Shown here: positions 42,909 through 54,061 of the stretch, piece after piece
Numbering within the stretch: position 1 is the first letter of the stretch
Layout: every line of letters begins with the position of its first letter
Assembly: GCA_030704615.1 (NCBI GenBank)
Contig: CM060733.1
Coordinates: 4,340,001 to 4,404,000, forward strand
From: Takakia lepidozioides
Taxonomy: Eukaryota > Streptophyta > Takakiopsida > Takakiales > Takakiaceae
DNA length: 64,000 nucleotides
Direction of reading: 5' to 3'
Notes under the pieces: generated by a model
Databases searched by the model: none
Told to the model about the DNA's origin: nothing
Seen by the model: only the letters and a program-made list of their open reading frames with translations
Translations under genes and position numbers: made by a program

Positions 42909-45428
42909 TCACCAGTAGTCCCCACAAGAACAAACCCCATCTTGGAAGTGGTGAAAGCGGTTGGCATCCCGCACAAGAATTGCTCGCCCAACAATCTTTG
43001 AAATGAACTTGGTGGCTGTGTGACAGTCACCACACACACGAAGGTTCTTGATGATGCGGAGAGGTGTCCCAGGGGATGTGCTCATCAGTCCAAAAGCAAT
43101 AGCCAGCTTCTCGCTGTGGTGGCAAAGAGAAAATTCCTTTCGCTCCTCCTCCACATCATGCAATGCAAAGCGAGTGTCAGGTGTGTACCCAGCCTCCTTC
43201 ATCTGCCTAGACAATCTCTTCAGCTCTGTGTGGATTTCCTCAATTTGTGGATGTGATTTGTCCCCTACAATGAAAGTATGCACCTGTCTGTCAACTTCCA
43301 CGCAGCTCTGCCCTGGCTGCTTTCTGACACCATTGTCCTTCATCATTTTTCTCACCTTTGCTGTGTCGTCCCACCTCCCAGCTGCAGCATAGATGTTTGA
43401 TAGCAGCACATAAGTTGGAGCATCCTGTGGATCCAGCTTTAGAAGGCATTTTGCAATACGTTCTGCTCGCTCCACATCGCCATGAATTCTGCAGGCAGCA
43501 AGCAAGGCTCCCCACACTGAACCACCTGCTTCAGGCATCTTGTTGATGTAGTCCTCTGCCTCATCCAATCGCCCTGCACGGCCAAGAAGATCCACCACAC
43601 AGCCAAAATGTTCAACTGTAGAAGTGAGACCATGTTCTTCTTGGCTCATAGAATCGAAGTAGTGGCAGCCTTCGTCCACCAGGCCTACATGGCTGCATGC
43701 AGAGAGAACACATATAAAGGTGATACCGTTCGGCTTCAAGCCTTGCTGTTGCATTTGTTCAAATAATTGCAGGGCCTCCCTACCACACCCATGTTGAGCA
43801 TATCCTGCAATCAGTGCATTCCATGAGACCACATTTCGGTGAGTCATACCATCAAACACTTGACACGCACACTTCATACTCCCACATTTGGCATACATGT
43901 CGACAAGGGCAGTCTCCAGCACAACGTCTGGCGCAATCCCAGCTTTGATGATGTCAGCATGAACCTCTTTGCCCTTTACCACGGCTGCCAGGCTGGCACA
44001 TGCCTTCAGAACGCAAGTGAATGAGACCTCGTTGGGCATCACCCTCTCCCATATCATTTGCTCATAGGTCTCAAGAGCCTCCCTACCACACCCATGCTGA
44101 GCATATCCTGCGATCATGGCATTCCATGAAATTACATTTCGTTCAGGCATATCATCAAACATCTGTCGCGCATCCTTTATGCTCCCGCACTTGGCATACA
44201 TATCGACAAGCGCAGTCCCCAGAATGACATCTGGTATGATTCCAGCTTTGATTATATCAGCATGGACCTCATTGCTCTTCTCCAGGGATCTGAGACTGGC
44301 ACACACATTGACAATGCAAATGAACGTGACCTTGTCTGGCATCACCCCCTCTCGTATCATTTGCTCATAGATCTCAAAAGCCTCCACACAAGACCCATGC
44401 TGAGCATATCCTGCCATCATGGCATTCCATGAGACCACATTCCGTTGAACCATATTGGTGAACACTTCAAGTGCATCCTTCATGCTCCCACATTTGGCAT
44501 ACATATCAGCAAGGGCAGTCTCCAGAATGACATCTGGTGCAATTCCAGCTTTGATAATGTCAGCATGGACCGCTTTGCCCTTTTCCAGAGCTGCCAGGCT
44601 TGCACATGCCTTGAGAAGACAGATGAATGTGACATTGTTGGGCAATACACCTTCCTGTACCATTTGCTCATAGGTCTCAAAAGCCTCCCTACGACACCCA
44701 TGCTCAGCATATCCTGCAATCATTGTACTCCAGGAGACCACGTCTCGATTCGACATTTTTTCAAACACTTGGCGTGCATCCTTTATGCTCCCGCATTTCC
44801 CATACGTGTCGATAAGGGTATTCTCCAGAGTGATATCTATTGCAATTCCAGCTTTAATAATGTCAGCATGGACCTCCAGGCCCTTTTCCAGGGTTGCCAG
44901 GCTGGCACATGCCTTGAGAACACAAAGGAATGTGACCCTGGTGAGCCTCACCCCTTTCCTTACCATTTGGTCATACAGATGTAAGGCCTCCCGACCACAT
45001 CCACGCTTAGCATATCCTGCCATCAATATATTCCATGTAACTCCATCTCGTTCAGGCATATTGTCAAACACTAGCCGTGCATCCACCACACTTCCACACT
45101 TGACATACATGTTGACAAGAGTGTTATGTAGAAAGATGTTTGGTGTGAATCCACTTTGGTTAACATGGGCGTGCACCTGCTTTCCCTCTTCTAGACAATT
45201 CATCTTGATGCATTCCTGCAAGACACAGACATAAGTATTGGAGTCTGCCGAAATGCTTCCCTGGTTCAGAATGTGAATCGCCTCTTTCAGTTTTCCTGCC
45301 TTGCATAGTGTTCTCACATCCTCACAGATATCACTTTTATTGACATCCTCCCTTAGTCCTCTTTCAAACCCAGTCACCACAGTGGAGGTCCCAGATCCAA
45401 ACAACTGTGCCTGATCTGCTCCTGCCAT
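42909..45428 (-). CDS. Intact PLS-class PPR-DYW RNA-editing protein (839 residues)
   Basis: PPR-DYW proteins bind organelle transcripts through their repeats and deaminate specific cytidines. The gene is intronless, starting MAGADQAQLFGSGTSTVVTG. Residues 1-60 are a low-similarity leader expected to contain the targeting signal. About six PLS triplets of roughly 101 residues follow, marked by MY.KCGS..DA..VF and the S/L units NVVSWNAMIAGYAQHG. Next come the E1/E2 region (GLVDEGCHYFDSM, VVDLLGRAGRLDEA) and the PG box KQPGQSCVEV. The DYW domain (about the last 135 residues) retains CHHSEKLAIAFG with the catalytic Glu, zinc ligands in CGDCH, and a canonical CSCGDYW end. It is therefore predicted active. 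It shares its leader with the two PPR genes at 54-58 kb, and the gene is bracketed by direct repeats. Confidence 0.95.
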   Translation of the reverse strand: MAGADQAQLFGSGTSTVVTGFERGLREDVNKSDICEDVRTLCKAGKLKEAIHILNQGSISADSNTYVCVLQECIKMNCLEEGKQVHAHVNQSGFTPNIFLHNTLVNMYVKCGSVVDARLVFDNMPERDGVTWNILMAGYAKRGCGREALHLYDQMVRKGVRLTRVTFLCVLKACASLATLEKGLEVHADIIKAGIAIDITLENTLIDTYGKCGSIKDARQVFEKMSNRDVVSWSTMIAGYAEHGCRREAFETYEQMVQEGVLPNNVTFICLLKACASLAALEKGKAVHADIIKAGIAPDVILETALADMYAKCGSMKDALEVFTNMVQRNVVSWNAMMAGYAQHGSCVEAFEIYEQMIREGVMPDKVTFICIVNVCASLRSLEKSNEVHADIIKAGIIPDVILGTALVDMYAKCGSIKDARQMFDDMPERNVISWNAMIAGYAQHGCGREALETYEQMIWERVMPNEVSFTCVLKACASLAAVVKGKEVHADIIKAGIAPDVVLETALVDMYAKCGSMKCACQVFDGMTHRNVVSWNALIAGYAQHGCGREALQLFEQMQQQGLKPNGITFICVLSACSHVGLVDEGCHYFDSMSQEEHGLTSTVEHFGCVVDLLGRAGRLDEAEDYINKMPEAGGSVWGALLAACRIHGDVERAERIAKCLLKLDPQDAPTYVLLSNIYAAAGRWDDTAKVRKMMKDNGVRKQPGQSCVEVDRQVHTFIVGDKSHPQIEEIHTELKRLSRQMKEAGYTPDTRFALHDVEEERKEFSLCHHSEKLAIAFGLMSTSPGTPLRIIKNLRVCGDCHTATKFISKIVGRAILVRDANRFHHFQDGVCSCGDYW

Positions 45429-46014
45429 CCTGCATCACTCAAAGACCCTCAGTTACAAACCTCGACACTCAGACTCAGAGAATCTCTCTCAAAGTTCCTA
45501 CATGGTTCAAACAAAGATCTCTTCACGAGCATAGGCTCCTATAACCAGGGCTCGTGTTTGTCACCCCTCCACACCTGTTTATCCTTCTACGTATGGATTA
45601 CCGAGCACCACTTCTGACAGCTGTGTTCACCTCCACACCAACAAAAAGATAGAAAAAACATCAATATAAAACTCCCCCGTTGTGTTTAACCTCCTATGCA
45701 GCTTTCAAGACCTGTCTTCTCCATTTCTGTCTAAAGGGAGAAATCACCATCCCTCCATTCAGAAACAAAAGACCTCTGCTTCCTGTGATCTGCAATGGGC
45801 GACTCACTGTCTTGTCTCTTGAAAATTATAATGAGAGTACTTTGCAGAACACCCCCAGGAACTAACGGAGGAAGATCAGAACTCCAGGAGATCTGCTTCT
45901 TTGCAAGAGGGACTGTAATACTGGAATTGCTCCGACGATCCCTCTCCACCAGGCCTTGCCCCAGACTTCCGTTTAGATGCTTCAAGCTTCTCCAATTGAT
46001 CGGCTACCAAAGCA

Positions 46015-46736
46015 CGACCATATAACTGCAGCTCGGGTCGCTTGCTTTTCTTGCAATTAAAGTTCCTCAGCACCTTGGAGGGAAATGAGTTCCTCAGTGC
46101 GTTGTGCATGCTCTACAGAATACTATTGTTGAATAATGAACAGAATTGAAGAAGAAAGTCGGCTTTTTCCCCTTCGTCAGAAAACAAACGCACTCACAAG
46201 ACCCCAACCATCATCGAGGCCGGGACCCACCCAGTAGCCCAACCAGACGCATGCACTCACTTCACTCGCACCGCTGCAGTTTACAGCAACCCCCAAGTCA
46301 ATGGCACCCAGTTTCCTTACTCCTCCTGCAACCTTTGGTGTACGTTTTTTGACGGATTCTATTCTATGCTGGTTCTTTCTGAAGGCTTCTACATCTTCGA
46401 TCATACTGAAAGTACAAGGAATTAAAAAGATGCACATTACGGGGCTCCTTCTAATGAAGAAAGAGATGGACGGGAGTGCAGTACTCGATGACCGTGAGGC
46501 AGTTACGTCTCTTCTTCTGCAACGATTGCTTGACATGTCTATCACAAGCTCCGGCTCCCAGACCCACCTCCCGCACGACCCTCGGCCTGCCAAGCCCACG
46601 ATCACATTCACAGGGGGCTGCCGAGCAGCAAAACTTCCTGGGGCTGATACTGTCTGATGCTCGACCGGCAAATTTAGAGTTGGTGGAGCTGAAACTGCTC
46701 CACACGGAAGAGAAGGCCATAGCGTTCGTGTGATCA
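46015..46736 (+). repeat. Direct repeat, right copy, with a possible terminal exon
   Basis: The segment to 46642 matches the left copy at 42373-42874. In this copy the plus strand reads KKEMDGSAVLDDREAVTSLL, then QRLLDMSITSSGSQTHLPHD. After a good acceptor (CACATTCACAG, ending about 46613) it reads GAAEQQNFLGLILSDARPAN, then LVELKLLHTEEKAIAFV and a stop at 46734-46736. This could be the 3' end of a host gene, of which the left copy is a decayed partial duplicate. I do not recognise the protein. Confidence 0.5.
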
Positions 46737-46739
46737 TTC

Positions 46740-47827
46740 TTCAGGCAGGCATGGAATCTTTACGAAGGTCTTCCTTCGAAAAATACCACCTCAAGACTTA
46801 CATCGTCTCATCAGCTACCTCACAATCCACATTGCACCCAACTCCAGAAATCCCCTTGCGAACCCAAAACGAACCCCAAAGATCCTTGTTGTACCCTAAG
46901 CGTCCTTGCAAAGTATTTCCATGCCGACCAGGTCTTAACTCTTGACAACTGTAATAACTAGACTCGGATACCGTGAACCTTGAGATGGTGTTAAGTTAGA
47001 CTTGAGCAGGCGATCGAATATGAGGACCAGGCTAACAGCCTCGCCCGATATACTAGCTCGGTAACGTTGTCAAGAAAAATTTGGGTGCGATTTCTGATGG
47101 GTCTCCAGGAATAATGTGTTGGAGGATAGTGATCTCATATACTCATAGACTCTCAGAACTATATACTCACTGATCTCTCTCTCACTCGAAGCCTCTTTGT
47201 GTTCAAGTTTCCAACTTAAGGAGCTGGAAACTTTGCCAGAAATAGTCTCACACCAGACCACCTCACCAATAATTAGTTTTGTAGATAGCAGTTCCACACT
47301 AGGTGTGTAGCCCACCTGTTTAAAACTATGGACCTGTATGAAGGACGAAACCTGGAATTGGACATTGTTACATGTTTCATAGGATCTCTGAACTTCAGGT
47401 CTCCAACTGCTTTCTTCACCATCAATGATGATCAGCAACAATTGTGCAAATTGATTTGACATCACTCTACATCCTATTGACTAAATCAACCACTTGACAA
47501 CCTCCGAGGAAGAGAGATCTTGTCTGTTGCCACTACAACCTTCTTGACCTTCCTCAAGTGAGATATACATTGCTGTCAAGACTCCGGTGCCACTGATGCA
47601 GTCAAACCACAAGGCAGAGAGGGGGCTCCTCAAAATACGAAACATCTTCCTATTCTACAACCCAAAAGGGTAACTTTCTAGTGTGTTATCCACAAAAGTT
47701 TCCTTAAGAATGGACAGAGCCTTAGGACAACATCGTTATACAATATTCTGCATTGCGAAAGCTTCCAAGTGCCTGTGCTATCTGGAGACGCACTCTCAGA
47801 ATCAATCCAAGTAGTTGTCATCATGGC
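46740..47827. other. No gene recognised
   Basis: Short frames only. A 131-codon minus-strand frame (47070-47465) lacks a recognisable domain. Probably intergenic and 3' untranslated sequence of the gene to the right. Confidence 0.4.
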
Positions 47828-49524
47828 TTATAATATCCTCGACTTGAGGCCCAAGCGAGTAATACGTAATTTGAGAGGTTGCTCTCCCTCCTCCAATGGA
47901 AACTGACGAGGGAAATCCAAGGCTGCCGCTACACGCATCGTGGTGAACTGCCCAATGTGTATGACTTGTTCATCAAACTCCACCCCTGTAAGATAACAAT
48001 AGCAGAATAGATCAACATAAAGCTTAAAGCACTTCAATAAATCTGGTACACACAAACACAATCAAGTGCTTCGTAAACATCTTACATAAATGAAATCATG
48101 GTGCTATGGGTTTTGCTTTGGACATTGGTGTTCTGTTCTACTTCAGCATGAAGTCGTATGACCTGCTTTATTGTCAGTCATTTATCACTGCTACCTCAGG
48201 TTGGCCCTGGCCTTATCATACATCTGTAGTGTGCAAAATATGCCAGGCCCTCACAATTTATGGCTCTAGTCTATTTCAATTTAAACCTAGTGTCCTGAAA
48301 AAACTTCAAGGGTCTTGGCTTTACTAGACAGATTACATCTCCCCTTGTAAAGAATTAATGCAAGTAGTCTGATTCCATCTTTGTAAACAAGGTATGCAAC
48401 ATTTGAAGGACGTTATAGTAACACAACAAGCCTGTTACACTCAGGTTACATTTATGACATGTTGCCCCACAAATATCCTTCCAGCCATCTAAGGGGGCTC
48501 TGGATTGAAGCCTCATGCATAATACCCTCACTACTCTTGACAACAACTTGAGCCCCCGAGCTGCTCTAAACTCTGACACAGATCCATTCAGCCTACACCA
48601 CTAACATGGACAGCTGTAAGACAGCCCAGAGAGTTAATAAGTTCTCTATATCAGCAATTCTAGCTGAAGTTGCAGTGATTGGAATTCCAGCTATATTTCT
48701 TCTAAATGCACCACGGCCTTCCCTCAAGGCTGTCATGGATTTAAGTAACTTGACAATTTAGACTGTAAGGAAAGTCTTGAGTCAGTGGTAGCTACCTCCT
48801 GGGGTGAAATGAATACCAGTTCCAGATGGATGGAACAGATTGATCCTAAGCTGTGCACTGTTCGACTCCCAAATCTTCCCGATTCTTGAGAATGGTACTC
48901 TATCAAACACATTACAACACAAATAGTCAAGAAGATTTGTCTCTGCGCGTGGGAGAAACACCAATCGAAGATCAAACAACCCCTCAAATTGGTTGGTGAA
49001 AGCAAAAAATCCATGTTTTCAAAAACGAAAAATAGGAAAAGATTCATGTTATGTACACATGGGAAGAAACAACCCAAAAGAGAAATCCAAAGCAATGACG
49101 AGAGAAAAAACCTGTAGCAGGCTTTGATGGCAAGGTTGGTGTTCCCAAGAGGCCATTTGCCTCGTAACTCCAAGAGGGGCTCAGGAAGGGCATGCAAGGC
49201 CACATGTTTAGCTCGAATTCGAAGCTTCGGCTCAATCTGGCCTTGGTCCATGACCAGGTTCGCACCAAAACCGAAATTGAGATTCCATGGAAGCCTTGCC
49301 CCCCCTGTTTCCTCGTTTTTGAAATCCCACACCTGCAAGCCAACAACCAATCAGCCAGTTTTCTTTCTGGCCTCTTCTTGCCACCATGACGTGTGTGTAA
49401 AGTCAATGTACCTATGTTCTGCATCATAATTTGGAACAAAGCCAGCTTGCTTTCCCTCTCTGGAATCTGTGTTTGTGAATTTTGACCTCCTAACAATCAG
49501 CTACCAAGATGAGAATTCGCCCTC

Positions 49525-49585
<61 letters not shown>

Positions 49586-50670
49586 ACCAGCATCACACCA
49601 AAGAGACGCTCTCTTCAAATCTATTAAGGGAATTGTGCCTGTACCCCTGTTTACCAACTTTGAAAGTCTCGAGGCTGAGCCAAAAGCCCAGGCCCTCCTG
49701 AGGCCTAGTTTTTGGGCAAATCACACACAGCAGATTGATGCTTGTGTGAAGGGATTTCTAGAGGATATCTGGAAAACCCGGATTAATTCTTTATATGGAG
49801 GTAAGTCTTACTACCAACGTCAGCCCCTGACAGAGGTAGGTTCTGTCCCTTTTGTTCCCGCTCAAACTGGGCGCGGGGTCAATGGCCACAAGGCTACGGC
49901 AAACAACGTCTTATGAGTACAATCTAACCAGCATCACAGAGCAAAGGCCTACTGCAATCCCTACCCACCCAAAAGCGAAATTGGGACCACAAACAAAAAG
50001 ACGACATAACCTAGCCTGCTCTCAATAAGCTCCGAGTTCAACAAGTGGCCCCTCGCGAATATTGAAGGAAAACCGAAACAAGTCCTATTTCAAGTTTGAA
50101 GACACTGACCTGCATGAGCTTCAGCCGGGCACCCCCACCTTCAATTCCATTGAGCCAACCTCTCGATTGCCTCGAGGTTTCATAGCCCTCCTCTCCTTCG
50201 TAGTATCCATTCGGCTCCCCACCGTAGAACGGCCCTCCAGGCGACACTGACGTCCCCCTGGGTTGCCCATAGGGCGATCGACGAGCACCTCTCTGGCTGC
50301 GTTGTACTGGGGGCCCATCATATCGAATGGCCTTTCGGAGATCAATGCGCAGTATCGTATGCGAGTGCCGCCATAGCCCCTTGAAGACATCACCGATAGA
50401 ATTAGCAACGTACTCTCCTAGGGTCGGATCCCTATCGAATCTGGAATTGGGGCCACGTTCATGGTGGGCGCCATATTCTCTCTGGGGTGGTGGTGCATAA
50501 GGAGAGTAGTCAGGGTCCTGGTATGGGGAGCTCCGCGGGTAGCTGGTTGTGGCATGGGGGCTCGAGGTATGCTCAGGGTACTCCCTTTCTGTTGCCAGTG
50601 GCGGAGCCGAAGGCTCATAGCCTTGCCCGTACCTGCCCTCTCTCCGTGCACCGAGAGACGCCATAGTCAC
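47828..50670 (-). CDS. Conserved plant protein of unknown function (four exons, ~347 residues)
   Basis: Exons on the minus strand: 50670-50110, 49332-49112, 48899-48796 and 47985-47828 (stop). All junctions are GT-AG and keep phase. The first ~105 residues are Pro/Tyr/Ser-rich and low complexity (SAPPLATEREYPEHTSS; DPDYSPYAPPPQREYG). After FDRDPTLGEYVANSIGDVFK comes a structured part: RIDLRKAIRYDGPP, a Gly-rich insert, ARLKLMQVWDFKNEETGGAR, LPWNLNFGFGANLVMDQGQI, LRIRAKHVALHALPEPLLEL, GTGIHFTPGG, and FTTMRVAAALDFPRQFP, then LKLRITRLGLKSRIL. Alternating hydrophobic/polar strands suggest beta structure; an envelope beta-barrel is possible but unproven. The exons are too well matched to be chance. 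I cannot name a function. Intron 1 holds a LINE fragment. Confidence 0.75.
49529..49584. repeat. (CT)n microsatellite
   Basis: An almost pure CT run of about 27 units lies in intron 1 of the unknown four-exon gene. It abuts the left target-site duplication of the LINE fragment to its right. Confidence 0.9.
49582..49938 (+). mobile_element. LINE 3' fragment with 16-bp target-site duplication
   Basis: TCTAACCAGCATCACA occurs at 49582-49597 and again at 49923-49938. The 325 bp between (49598-49922) match the 3' end of the minus-strand LINE in the RPT3 intron. The translated stretch LFTNFESLEAEPKAQALLRP, then SFWANHTQQIDACVKGFLED differs from that copy at about four of 90 residues. It carries a single 3'-terminal unit ending TTATGAGTACAA, without a poly(A) tail. 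This is a textbook 5'-truncated, target-primed insertion and looks recent. Confidence 0.88.
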
Positions 50671-53600
50671 TCCTGCAGATCACTTCTCCTCACAAACTTC
50701 CTCCTCCTCAATGAAATTGGAGATGCTCAGAAAGCCGCCGTCATTCATCTCCTCAGCAAATTCCTGCCATGAATCCTGCAGGTCACAACCATCTCTGTCT
50801 CAGAGAAGTTGTTGCCACACTTGCACTTTTTATCGCTGAGCAATCACAGGAAGATCACATGGCTAGCATGCATGTGTCACGTTCTCGCTCAACTTGAATG
50901 GATGCAACCACCTGGATAAATAGTGGGGTGCACTAGGGGATCGATCACAAATCTTCCATGACGGCCCCAAATCATTTGATGCCAAGCAAATCTAGTGAAA
51001 CCCATCACTTCAGACGGGAAATAAAGCTTGATGAAGCCTCACTCACTCCCTTCGGAGGTGTTCCATCTTTTGTGAGTAGACCTTGTGAGGTGGGTTTCGA
51101 GTATGATTTCTCCCCTCAAATGTGTGTCCCTACAACTTACTAAGCTCTGTCGCGTGTCTGAGCTTTAAACTTGGAAGATACACATTAGATCTCTCGTGGC
51201 TTTCTCAATCTTTCTCAGAGAAACAATGAGAAATGTACCATGTCGGTCATGCATTATTATCCCTCAAAATTGGTTGGATAGTTTTGACTGTTCAGTTATT
51301 GAGAACACTAACGGATGAATCATACAACAGTGTATAACGTACTCAAGTGCCCATAGGATTCCATGATAGAAGGTTAAGGACCATTCAGCCAAGTTGATGC
51401 CTCTCCCCTTCCCTGAAGGCCAGGGCCAACAAACAGACGTTTTGAGTTAGAGCAATTCATCTCACAATAATACAATGTAATGGTGGGTTGTAGAAGAAAA
51501 CCAACTCCCTGAGTATCAACCTTGAAGCCAGAGCTCGAATCCGGTGGAAAAAAAAATGAGCGGGACGACGATCCGCGTCATCAAAATCCACAAACACATT
51601 AATCCTCCGGTGCTTCACGCCATCCTGGCATCGAACATCTCAGTGCATGAGACTGTGTTGATGGAGCCACGCCAACCCCCGAAGACATGCCACAAAGGCA
51701 CTCAGTGAGTAGCATCCTTGTAGTGTCATTGCTTGGACGTTTCCTCATGAGAGGCATGTCCAAGCTTCGTCTTCTCTTTTCGTGAATGGGTGTGAGGATC
51801 ATGCAGCAGATTGAAGGGCACCCAGCAATGCCTGGTCCAGTAAAAGGTATACCCATTTTTGTCAAAGAAGTTCACTGTATCTTCAGACAAGAGTGTAATT
51901 GATATCTCTCATCAAATGCTTCAATTTTCGCTGAAATAGGTGACCTCTCCGTTGTATCTCTTTCTTTCCTGCCGTAGCGTAATTTAGAGATGGGTGCTGA
52001 ATTACATATCCTGCTTGTGGCCATCGCCCGTGTGGCATGTTTGAGGAGAAAGACCGACCATCTTTCCCCCTGGGGAAAGATATGATAACGAGAATCTTGC
52101 TGCTTAAGTTCCAAGAGCTGTAAGCATATGTATCTCATTCCTTCAAGAGGTCTATCTAGCACAAATGTCACACATTGCTGGGTCCCCTACGAATGTTGGC
52201 TATGACGTACCCTTTGCGGAGCCAGTCTAACTGAAATTGTTTCCTAGAATCGGATAAGGGCTGATCATTTTGGAAGCACCCTTTGTTGATTCCTGCACCG
52301 CTGCCCTAGGCCCCAAACTGAGACATGGGTCTGCGATGGCTCTGCTATTCATGCTGTGAGAGAGATTAAGGAAAGCTTGCACTAGCATTCCTCAAGAAGA
52401 CTCAGGCAGTTAGGAGCTGCTAAATGTATAAGTGGTGTTTTCGTGCAGGCCAAGCAATAAGCATAACAGGAGTTCATTCCAGATCCTCGACAGTTGGTGG
52501 ACATTAGGTGTAATCGGGTGCAACTACCTCCATCGCTACCCTACAATTGTAGGTCCTTTGATAGAGCATGGATCCTTATCTGAGTGAAGTTTGTTGCGAT
52601 TTTATTTTCGTAGACTGGACGACACATCCATCAAAGCAACTGAACAATGAATTGTCAATCCATGATAGCATTGAAGTGCTTTGTCCAAAGTTGTGGCCAG
52701 ATATTTATTTGATGGTTGTGGAACTTTGGTAGTTGTAGCCTGGTCTGTATGAGGCTGAGGTTAAAGCCAAGGCGGCTCAGCTGCACGTCAATTGCCTCAC
52801 AGAAAAATCAAGGTTTCAGACATATGCACACAAATGAGGTCCTTTGGATTGAGAGTCAGATGACGCTCCCTTGGGTGAAATCAGAGGCATCTACCATGAC
52901 ATACTGCTGCGCAGAGTCAGATAGCAAATGGCTGTCAGAGTGCGGCTTTAATGCTGGTGTGTACAGTGGGACCTCACTGCTGTTTCAAGCGGGGAGTCCA
53001 GATTCTGGGTGGCTTGCCACAGAGTCTGATCAAACTCTGGCTGTGGAGAAATGTGAGTATTCCACAATCAGCTGGGCTTGAAGGGCAGCCTTAGTACCTA
53101 CAAGCTCTTTCAGTATTTTTTGCAGCATCTGTAATATTCTGGTATGTTTTTGTGTTTCTGGAAGAGACCAGGAGCCGTGATTAACTTGCACAAATCTCAT
53201 TGAGAGTACAGCAGCATTCTGCAAGAAAGATTGGGGCAGTTGGAAGCCAGCACTGTTCTCATGTTCTTGCACTGCTTGGACGCAGGTGAAGCAAGGAGCA
53301 TGGAATGGCTCAGGGAGGGGTGTTTCTCAGATCCTTGGCAGTGGTGGAAGAACACGTTTGATAAGGTAGCTACTTTCGTTTTGGATCTGAAAGAGTTCAT
53401 CAGGGAGGGCTTCTGACTGAACCTGACATGATTGTGGTTGCTGGAGTGGAATCATGCAGTGGCATCTCCCATTACTTTGATTTATTAGAATTTTGCTTGT
53501 CATCATGAGAAGTAGAGAGGTGGTTCTCATCAGCAGGTTGTCACCTGGCATGAAAGTAGGTTTTTCCAGGTTGTTCTGCATTCTGCGAACGATGGTTGGA

Positions 53601-54061
53601 CCTTTGGAGTTTGTAACTAGTCTATGCAAAGGTACAGTTGAAGCCATAGCTGTCGCACTTGTGGTTTTGCAGAAAAAATCAACACCATCAGACTTCAGAC
53701 CCCACCACACAGAGGAAGTCCTTTGGCTTGAGAGTTGGTCAAACCCTCCTGGGGTGAAGTCCAAGCTAGCTGCAGTGATACAAGGTCAAGGACAATCTGT
53801 TAATGGTTCTAATGTCAACATACACCTTGAGACTCCAGGCCAGGAATTCAATGGGTATTCTTTTGATGATGATTCAAGGGTTCCAACTCGAGATAGAATT
53901 GGTACAGATTGTCTCAAATCTCATGACTGTAGTAGCTTTGTAACCTGTTAATATATAGCAAGACCCCTGTCCTTGTGGCTTTTTTCAGGTATCTAGGAGC
54001 TTGGATGATTATCTGAGAGTTAGAGTGTGAAGGTTATTAACTAAGTTTGGAGTCATGCAGG
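50671..54061. other. No complete gene recognised; two related exon-like segments
   Basis: About 52796-52900 and 53677-53780 each follow a CAG acceptor-like site. They encode related peptides (NEVLWIESQMTLPWVKSEA and EEVLWLESWSNPPGVKSKL). A frame at 53231-53416 (EWLREGCFSDPWQWWKNTFD) lies between them. They could be exons or decayed copies of an unidentified gene. The rest shows nothing I can support. Confidence 0.35.

Noticed and set aside
45876-46109. Minus-strand NFNCKKSKRPELQLYG resembles the CXC motif of TSO1-like proteins
   Set aside because: The cysteines that define the motif are missing after the first, and no second CXC repeat is present. Likely coincidence or too decayed to support.
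46177-46737. 186-codon minus-strand open frame
   Set aside because: It is antisense to the more convincing plus-strand exon reading in the duplicated segment and has no domain.
51520-51550. AGCTCGAATCCGGT looks like a tRNA T-arm
   Set aside because: No acceptor stem, anticodon arm or A-box can be fitted around it.
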